From Methanobrevibacter sp. (lineage in GTDB: Archaea; Methanobacteriota; Methanobacteria; Methanobacteriales; Methanobacteriaceae), in NCBI GenBank assembly GCA_022775905.1, contig JALFJX010000008.1:1-59302 (forward strand): a stretch of DNA of 59,302 bases. Direction: 5' to 3'. Of this stretch, positions 53,702 through 59,302 are shown in pieces. Below the pieces are notes generated by a model, which did no database searches, was not told the DNA's origin, and was given only the letters and a program-made list of their open reading frames with translations. Every line of letters starts with the position of its first letter. Positions within the stretch are counted from its first letter, which is position 1. A program made the position numbers and the translations under genes.

Positions 53702-55183
53702 TCAGTATTCATAAGCTCTATTTAATAATTCTAAAATGTGAATACATTCGATGTCATCACATCCAATTTCACTTAATCCATCTTGGATATTTAATTCACA
53801 AAACGGACAGATTGTAACTACTGCATCAGCACCAGTATCTTTAATCATTTCTGCTTTGGATTTAGATAATTCCATTGCAATTTCAGGTTTTCCGGATTTT
53901 ATTCCTCCACCCGCACCGCAGCATTGGCAAGGGTATAACATTTCCTTAAATTCAACACCAGGTATTTTTTTAATTATATCTCTTGGTGCATCTTTGATTC
54001 CTTGTCCTCTACCTAAATGACATGGGTCATGGTATGTAACTGTCATATTAACTTCTTTGAGTTTACTTTCATCAAGTTTATCTACTAAAAACTCGCTGAT
54101 GTCCATTACATTTAATTTTGAACCAAAATCAGGGTGGTTATTTTTTAAAGTAGATCCGCATCCTGAACAAACTGTAATTACAGTATCATAATCTTTAAAG
54201 ATTTTTTTGTTTTTATCGACGAGGTCTTGTACAATTTCAGTTTGTCCTGTTCTTAAAAGTGGGGAACCACAGCATACTTGGCCTTCTGGAACATCAATGT
54301 CAATTCCATTTTCTTTTAATATTTTAACTAATTTGTGACCAATTTCGGGGAATTTGTAGTCAACCATACATCCAGTAAAGAAAGCTATTTTTGAACCAGT
54401 TTTATTTTTTGCTTCTTCAATAAATGATGGTTTGTCTGTCTTTACAGATCTTCCACTTTCTAAAATATTTTCTTTAAATGCAACATGTTCTGGGAGTGGT
54501 CCTGAACCATTTGCAACTGCAATAGCTCTCATTTTTTCTATTGCATCACCAAATGTATTGATATTTTTAGGACAAACAGATAAACATTTACCACAACTGG
54601 TACAATTGTATAAACCTTCATCCAATGCTTCTTTAAGCCTGTCAAAGTTATCTCTTGGATCAGTATCGAATTTGTTGATGTATCTCATTAAATATGGTCC
54701 GCCAAACTCTTCTGTTGCAATATTGACAACTGGACAAGTTGAATAGCAGGAGTAACATTCAATACAGCTTCTTACTTTTTTAGTATCTGCAGTTTCTGCT
54801 TTGGTAATGCTGGAATCTAATTCACTGCATTTGTGGTCACATTGAAGGGATAATTCCAAATCTTTTACTTTAGCTTCAATACTTGATTTATCAACAATTA
54901 AATCTTTAATGACTGGGAATTTAAGCGGTTCAATAATCGCTCCGTCTTTAATTTCTTTTTGACAGGCAAGAGCTCCGTTTCCTTTAAATAAAATTCCACA
55001 GGAACCGCATTGTCCTGCTCTACAGGAGCTTCTAAAACTAATATCTGCATCATATTTTTCATTAATAGCCTGAAGTGCGTCAAGAACCATCATATTAGGT
55101 TTTTCTTCTATTTCATAACATTCTAAATGTGGTTCTGTATCAGTTTCACTATTAAATCTTGAAACATAAACTTTAATCATCAT
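53702..55183 (-). CDS. tfrB: Thiol:fumarate reductase subunit B (Fe-S subunit)
   Basis: The 493-residue protein has a [2Fe-2S] domain (SCRAGQCGSCG near 53-63, later C74), two [4Fe-4S] motifs (CIECYSCYSTCP near 139-150; CTSCGKCLSVCP near 195-206) and two C-terminal CCG domains (QVCCGSP; YPCQCCGAGGG), the last resembling heterodisulfide reductase HdrB. This is the TfrB layout: fumarate is reduced at TfrA with CoM-SH and CoB-SH as donors at TfrB. The tfrA gene is not in this window. GGGAG precedes the ATG. It heads a five-gene operon. Confidence 0.95.
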   Translation of the reverse strand: MMIKVYVSRFNSETDTEPHLECYEIEEKPNMMVLDALQAINEKYDADISFRSSCRAGQCGSCGILFKGNGALACQKEIKDGAIIEPLKFPVIKDLIVDKSSIEAKVKDLELSLQCDHKCSELDSSITKAETADTKKVRSCIECYSCYSTCPVVNIATEEFGGPYLMRYINKFDTDPRDNFDRLKEALDEGLYNCTSCGKCLSVCPKNINTFGDAIEKMRAIAVANGSGPLPEHVAFKENILESGRSVKTDKPSFIEEAKNKTGSKIAFFTGCMVDYKFPEIGHKLVKILKENGIDIDVPEGQVCCGSPLLRTGQTEIVQDLVDKNKKIFKDYDTVITVCSGCGSTLKNNHPDFGSKLNVMDISEFLVDKLDESKLKEVNMTVTYHDPCHLGRGQGIKDAPRDIIKKIPGVEFKEMLYPCQCCGAGGGIKSGKPEIAMELSKSKAEMIKDTGADAVVTICPFCELNIQDGLSEIGCDDIECIHILELLNRAYEY

Positions 55184-55308
55184 TTCTCTCCCAAATTATT
55201 AAGAACTTATAAATTATTCTAATATAATATTTGTATCCTAACAAATATATTATATTTACTATTATTGATATGTTCTAATTTTCATTAAAAAAATTTTAAA
55301 ATTAATTG

Positions 55309-55345
55309 TGTACATTTAAGTTCATTTATTTAAATGGAATGTACA
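55309..55345. promoter_or_regulatory. Nested inverted repeat upstream of tfrB
   Basis: TGTACATT at 55309-55316 pairs with AATGTACA at 55338-55345. Inside it CATTTA (55323-55328) pairs with TAAATG (55331-55336). It lies in the 258-base gap between the divergent tfrB and metallo-hydrolase genes, about 125 bases before the tfrB start. It could be an operator or an RNA hairpin of the divergent leader. Confidence 0.4.
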
Positions 55346-55441
55346 GTTAGTATACATTTCTGAAATAGTTTAAATACTATATTTTATAATTATTAATTAA
55401 AGTCTTACCAATATTTTTTGGATTAAATTTTTCGTGATACT

Positions 55442-56220
55442 ATGATAATTAAAGCTGTAAAACTATTTGAATGGGTTCATGTCCCAACCTTTTGCATTTG
55501 GTGGTGAAGAAGATGCAGAAAACTTTGATGCATCAATTAAATATGGATCTAGTCTTCAAAATTTCGTAATTGATACTGGAGATGAAGTTATTCTTGTGGA
55601 TACAGGAATGCCTGCTGAACTTCCAGTTCAACCTCGTGATGATAATGCTCCAATTTGGATGGGAGATAAAGTTAAGGATTATGTTCCTGCATTAAAAGAA
55701 GCAGGATACGATATTGAGGATATTTCAAAAATTCTTGTCACCCACAAACATGCAGACCATACTGGTGAATTAAAACAGTTCCCTAATGCTGAAATATTCA
55801 TGTCAAAAACAGAAGCGGATGAAGTTGAATTGGAAACCGATAATATTGTTCCTGTCGAATTTGATGATGGGGAATACTATAATTTTAAAAATTCACAAAA
55901 AAATAGCAGATGGTGTTTACTTTATTGAAGCAAAAGGCTATACTTTAGGAAATAGTATTGTTGTTGTGGAAGATGGGGATTTATTCTACATGTTGCATGG
56001 TGATGTGACATATACGGACGAGGCATTATACGAAAATAAACTGTCAGTTGTTTTTGAAGACAATGGTGCTGCAAGAGAGACTCTTGACAATGTTCGTGAG
56101 TTTATTGAAAATAATAAAACTGTATACCTTTCAACTCATACTCCCTTAGGTTATGAGAACCTTGAGAATAAGAAAATAATTGATTTGGAAAATCCGCCTG
56201 AGACAGTTTATCCAAATTAA
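55442..56220 (+). pseudogene. Metallo-beta-lactamase-fold hydrolase, two frameshifts
   Basis: Reading across three frames gives one full-length protein of about 258 residues. It begins with MIIKAVKLFE from ATG 55442. After an apparent extra base near 55472 it continues GFMSQPFAFGG in another frame, with the zinc motif THKHADHTGEL. After a run of seven A (55897-55903, one A too many) it resumes in a third frame as KIADGVYFIEAKGYTLGNS to the end. The protein halves are otherwise well preserved, so the damage is recent, or is a sequencing error. Relatives include AHL-lactonase-like and glyoxalase-type hydrolases. Confidence 0.8.
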
Positions 56221-56328
56221 ATTTTCTCTTTTTCTTATTTTTCACTTTTTTTTAATTTTTAGATAAATCTTATATAATTTTAAGTTAAAAATATAATATT
56301 GTATTAACGATTATTTGAGGAATATATA

Positions 56329-58215
56329 ATGAATTTAAAAGAATTAGTCACAGGGGGCGCAGGCGAAAAACAATTTTTGCTAGGTAATGAAGCTGCTGTA
56401 AGAGGTCTTATCGAAGCAGGTATTTCCATTGCAGCTACTTATCCGGGAACTCCTTCATCTGAAATTGGGAATGTATTGTCCGTATTGGCTAAGGATGCTA
56501 ATATTTATTTCGAGTTTTCTACTAATGAAAAAGTCGCAATGGAGGTTGCAGCAACTGCAGCTGCATCTGGTCTTAGGTCATTTACATTTATGAAACATGT
56601 AGGTATGAATGTTGCAGCTGATTCATTCATGACAACTGCATATTCTGGTGTCAACGGCGGAATGGTTATTTTATCTGCTGATGATCCATCACTTTTTTCA
56701 TCTCAAAATGAGCAAGATACTCGTAATTATGCAAGATTGGCAAACGTACCTATCTTAGAACCATCCAACTGTCAAGAAGTAAAAGACATGGTTAAATATG
56801 CATTTGATTTATCCGAACAATTCAATTTACCTGTTATTGTCAGAACAACCACTCGTGTATCTCATATGAGGGGTGTAGTTGAATTTGGTGATGTTAAAGA
56901 CAATTCATCAAATGGTGATGACCACTGGATGAGAGGTCACTTCAACAAAGACCCATCAAAATATGTTCCAGTACCTGCTTATGCAGGAGATATGCACGTA
57001 AGACTTTGGGATAAAATCCACAAAATTGAAGAAGTAACCAATAAAAGTGAATTCAACACTGAAATAGATTCTGGTAAAAAATACGGTTTAATTGCTTCAA
57101 GTAGTGCATTCAATTATGCGCATGATGTTGTAAAATTCAACGATTTAGATGTTAAAATCTTAAAATTAGGATTCTCATATCCTTTCCCACAGGATAAGGT
57201 TGCTGAATTCTTAAGTGATGTTGATGAAGTATTTGTTGTAGAAGAAGTTGATCCAATCATTGAAAGAGACACTTTAATTTGCATTGGTGCTAAAAACCTC
57301 AATGTCCAAGTTCACGGAAAATTGGATGGAACTTTCCCTCTTTATCATGAATTCAACTCAGATGTTGTGGCTGAAGGATTAAACAAAGTATTGGACTTCA
57401 AAGAAGACAAATCAGTTTCATTTACTCAAAGTTTAGAAAAATTAAGTGAAGATATTCCATCTCGTGCTCCGGTTTTATGTGCAGGATGTCCTCACAGGGC
57501 AATGTATTATGGAATCAATGTTGCAATCGATGAATTGGGATTAACTCCTGCGGACGTAGTATTTGCATCTGATATTGGTTGTTATACATTAGGTATCAAC
57601 CCACCTTACAACGCTGCTGATTACTTGTTATCCATGGGTTCCAGTGTAGGGGATGGATGCGGATTTTCAGTTTCAACAGACCAAAAGGTAGCAAGTTTCA
57701 TTGGAGATTCCACATTCTTCCACAGCGGTATCTCTCCATTGATAAATGCAGTACACAACAAACACAACTTTGTTTTAACAGTCCTTGATAACAGGATTAC
57801 TGCAATGACTGGTGGTCAGCCAAACCCAGGAATTCCGGTTGACGGTATGGGGGATGAAGCTCCTGAAGTATCTATCCGTAAATTAGCACTTGCATGTGGC
57901 TGCGATTATGTGCGTGTAATCAACCCATTCAACTTAGAGCAAGTTGTTAAAACATATAAGGAAGCATTTGAAAGAGATGATGCTGCAGTAATTATTTCAA
58001 AAGCTCCATGTACTTTAATTAAAGGTTTAACTAAAAAACCTCCTGTAAACTTCATTGAAGGCAACTGTAATAATTGTGATAAATGTGTAAAAGAATTAGC
58101 TTGTCCAGCTATTTCCAAAATCAACGGAAAAATTACAATCGACAAATCTCAATGTGATGGATGTACAGCATGTATTCAAGTATGTAAATATGGTGCATTA
58201 GAGGACGGTAGGTGA
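56329..58215 (+). CDS. iorA: Indolepyruvate ferredoxin oxidoreductase, alpha subunit
   Basis: The 628-residue subunit has the substrate-binding domain (GNEAAVRGLIEAGISIAATYPGTPSSEIG near 19-47), the TPP-binding domain (ASDIGCYTLGINPPYN near 418-433) and a C-terminal ferredoxin domain with two clusters (CNNCDKCVKELAC near 583-595; CDGCTACIQVC near 611-621). It oxidises indolepyruvate and other aryl pyruvates to aryl-acetyl-CoA, or runs in reverse to make aromatic amino acids from aryl acetates. TGAGG precedes the ATG. iorB follows after four bases. Confidence 0.97.
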   Translation: MNLKELVTGGAGEKQFLLGNEAAVRGLIEAGISIAATYPGTPSSEIGNVLSVLAKDANIYFEFSTNEKVAMEVAATAAASGLRSFTFMKHVGMNVAADSFMTTAYSGVNGGMVILSADDPSLFSSQNEQDTRNYARLANVPILEPSNCQEVKDMVKYAFDLSEQFNLPVIVRTTTRVSHMRGVVEFGDVKDNSSNGDDHWMRGHFNKDPSKYVPVPAYAGDMHVRLWDKIHKIEEVTNKSEFNTEIDSGKKYGLIASSSAFNYAHDVVKFNDLDVKILKLGFSYPFPQDKVAEFLSDVDEVFVVEEVDPIIERDTLICIGAKNLNVQVHGKLDGTFPLYHEFNSDVVAEGLNKVLDFKEDKSVSFTQSLEKLSEDIPSRAPVLCAGCPHRAMYYGINVAIDELGLTPADVVFASDIGCYTLGINPPYNAADYLLSMGSSVGDGCGFSVSTDQKVASFIGDSTFFHSGISPLINAVHNKHNFVLTVLDNRITAMTGGQPNPGIPVDGMGDEAPEVSIRKLALACGCDYVRVINPFNLEQVVKTYKEAFERDDAAVIISKAPCTLIKGLTKKPPVNFIEGNCNNCDKCVKELACPAISKINGKITIDKSQCDGCTACIQVCKYGALEDGR

Positions 58216-58219
58216 GAAA

Positions 58220-58804
58220 ATGGATAATCATTATAATATTTATATTTGTGGTGTTGGAGGTCAAGGAATCATTAAAACCTCAACAATTATTGGTGAAGCT
58301 GCAATGAACCAAGGTTTAGATGTGGTAATGAGTGAAATTCACGGTATGTCTCAAAGAGGAGGATCTGTTTCTACTGAATTGAAAATTGGTGGTTACAATT
58401 CATCTATTATTCCAAAACAAGGAGCAGACATGTTGCTTTCATTTGAACCAATTGAAACAATAAGAGGATTGGAAAAAGTAAACAGTGAAACAAAAATTGT
58501 TTACAATACTCATCCGATCATTCCATCTTCAACCGATAAAGTATATCCTAGTGTAGATAGTATTACTAAAACCTTAAAAGAAAATTTTAAATATGTTCTT
58601 CCAATCAATGGAACTCAATTGGCTATGGATGCTGGAAGTGTTTTAGCATTGAACATGGTTCTTTTAGGTGCAGTAACTGCGGATGACAAATTCCCACTTA
58701 CAAAAGAATCTGTCATTGAGGCTATGAAAAACAATTTAAAACCTAAATTCCATGAAATGAATTTAAAAGCTATTGAAAGTGGATACAAATCAATTAAAAG
58801 TTAA
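58220..58804 (+). CDS. iorB: Indolepyruvate ferredoxin oxidoreductase, beta subunit
   Basis: The 194-residue gamma/beta-type subunit shows GVGGQGIIKTSTIIGEAAM near 10-28 (CoA-binding side) and SEIHGMSQRGGSVSTELKIG near 37-56, as expected. It pairs with IorA. GGTGAGAAA precedes the ATG. Confidence 0.96.
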   Translation: MDNHYNIYICGVGGQGIIKTSTIIGEAAMNQGLDVVMSEIHGMSQRGGSVSTELKIGGYNSSIIPKQGADMLLSFEPIETIRGLEKVNSETKIVYNTHPIIPSSTDKVYPSVDSITKTLKENFKYVLPINGTQLAMDAGSVLALNMVLLGAVTADDKFPLTKESVIEAMKNNLKPKFHEMNLKAIESGYKSIKS

Positions 58805-58859
58805 AAATTTAAATACTATTTAAACTAAAAATTTAAACAGACATTGAACGTGTGGTATT

Positions 58860-59138
58860 ATGGCTTACAAGATTGACAACGCAATTATAAAAAAAGATAG
58901 GAATGGAAGGGTAACATTAATTGATCCAGAAAATGTTTTTGGTGATGAAGATGCATTTATCGCTGTTAAAAGTGATGATTTAATCACTATTCAACTTTTA
59001 ATCAATGCTATTATGAAAAATGATTTCAAAAGTTGGAAGGAATTAGGTTCTATTCCTGAAACTGAACCAATTAAAAGCCTATTTGTCCGTTTAGGTTATT
59101 CAAAAGAAGATATAGCTAACATGTTAAAAGAATTCTAG
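58860..59138 (+). CDS. Small conserved-looking protein, 92 residues
   Basis: A soluble, acidic alpha/beta protein without membrane segments. The C-terminal half (PIKSLFVRLGYSKEDIANMLKEF) could be a helical hairpin. GTGTGG precedes the ATG, and TATA-like AAATACTATTTAAAC lies near 58810. It follows iorB by 55 bases and may be transcribed with it. I recognise no family. Confidence 0.6.
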   Translation: MAYKIDNAIIKKDRNGRVTLIDPENVFGDEDAFIAVKSDDLITIQLLINAIMKNDFKSWKELGSIPETEPIKSLFVRLGYSKEDIANMLKEF

Positions 59139-59281
59139 TTATCTTTTTTTATTCTTTTTTTGGCTTTGTAGAAATCCTTATTTTTCTTGAATTTGTGTTG
59201 TTCTGTAAATGTTGTAAATTGTGTTTTTGAGTTTTGTTTCTTTATTGGATAGTTGTAGACTTCTGCTTCTATTGGTTCCAT
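59135..59281 (-). CDS. Short basic open frame at right edge
   Basis: The minus strand holds a 48-codon open frame starting MEPIEAEVYNYPIKKQNSKT and ending in KKRIKKDN. An in-frame stop lies at 59297-59299, so it is either a tiny basic protein or the remnant C-terminus of a larger gene. No ribosome-binding site is evident. Its stop overlaps the stop of the convergent gene. Confidence 0.3.
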   Translation of the reverse strand: MEPIEAEVYNYPIKKQNSKTQFTTFTEQHKFKKNKDFYKAKKRIKKDN

Positions 59282-59302
59282 TGAATATTCTTTTGATTAC
59301 AC

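Noticed and set aside
55890-55910. Programmed +1 frameshift in the metallo-hydrolase gene
   Set aside because: Two separate shifts are needed, neither flanked by a known frameshift signal; mutation or sequencing error is simpler.

Overview
The window looks like chromosomal DNA from a methanogen of the order Methanobacteriales, most likely Methanobrevibacter or a close relative. The DNA is very AT-rich. Start signals are GGTGAT- or GGAGG-type, several genes begin with TTG or GTG, and TATA boxes are of archaeal type. The gene content agrees: a complete A-type ATP synthase operon, TFB, archaeal DnaG, Gar1, thiol:fumarate reductase subunit B (TfrB), indolepyruvate:ferredoxin oxidoreductase, SepF, an aquaporin, ZPR1, archaeal GlyRS and large adhesin-like surface proteins with DUF11 repeats. 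These assignments come from reading the protein sequences; no database search was run.

Layout. 1-660: a zinc-ribbon protein and the left edge. 664-5572: an unusual accessory metabolic cluster (MmgE/PrpD, a U32-like TIM barrel, a lone fumarase-type alpha subunit, a short citrate-synthase-superfamily protein, a nitroreductase, a small membrane protein). 5562-6304: two small unknown proteins. 6469-15588: the ATP synthase operon H-I-K-E-C-F-A-B-D plus a 49-residue membrane protein at its end. 15560-19356 (minus): ATP-grasp protein, tRNA-Gln, DUF1284, BioY, DnaG. 19757-21877 (plus): RraA-like protein, Gar1, TFB. 22042-28974 (mostly minus): a winged-helix regulator, an adhesin, a tiny zinc ribbon, a double glycosyltransferase, a region with a candidate short peptide and a candidate small RNA, a DMT transporter and a membrane protein.

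29015-35928: TSUP permease and TPR protein (plus); pyrH, TatD, DUF2116, two YbjQ-type genes and a small membrane protein (minus, probably one operon); a nitroreductase; an aquaporin; and a secreted, membrane-anchored protein with a possible pseudomurein-binding repeat. 36390-41342: a 1650-residue adhesin with eight DUF11 domains. 41611-46481: a histone-fold-like protein with a long helical tail, ZPR1, a DUF1611 protein with SepF, and a soluble sensor kinase. 46490-48855: TDT transporter, TatD-like hydrolase, cupin and a divergent FilR1/DUF1724-type regulator. 49641-55183 (minus): an apparent five-gene operon tfrB-trmJ-FeS-dcd-glyS. 55442-59138: a metallo-beta-lactamase-fold gene broken by two frameshifts, iorAB and a small unknown protein.

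How it fits together. The cell makes ATP from an ion gradient, probably Na+, using the ATP synthase. TfrB carries the iron-sulfur electron path for reducing fumarate with CoM-SH/CoB-SH. IorAB links aryl pyruvates to ferredoxin. Two glycoside/surface programmes (adhesins, glycosyltransferase) shape the envelope. The most unusual parts are the PrpD/U32/fumarase-alpha/citryl-CoA-lyase-like cluster, the TFB gene whose ribosome-binding site points to a non-AUG start, the histone-like protein, and the short-peptide/small-RNA candidates at 26.4-27.0 kb.
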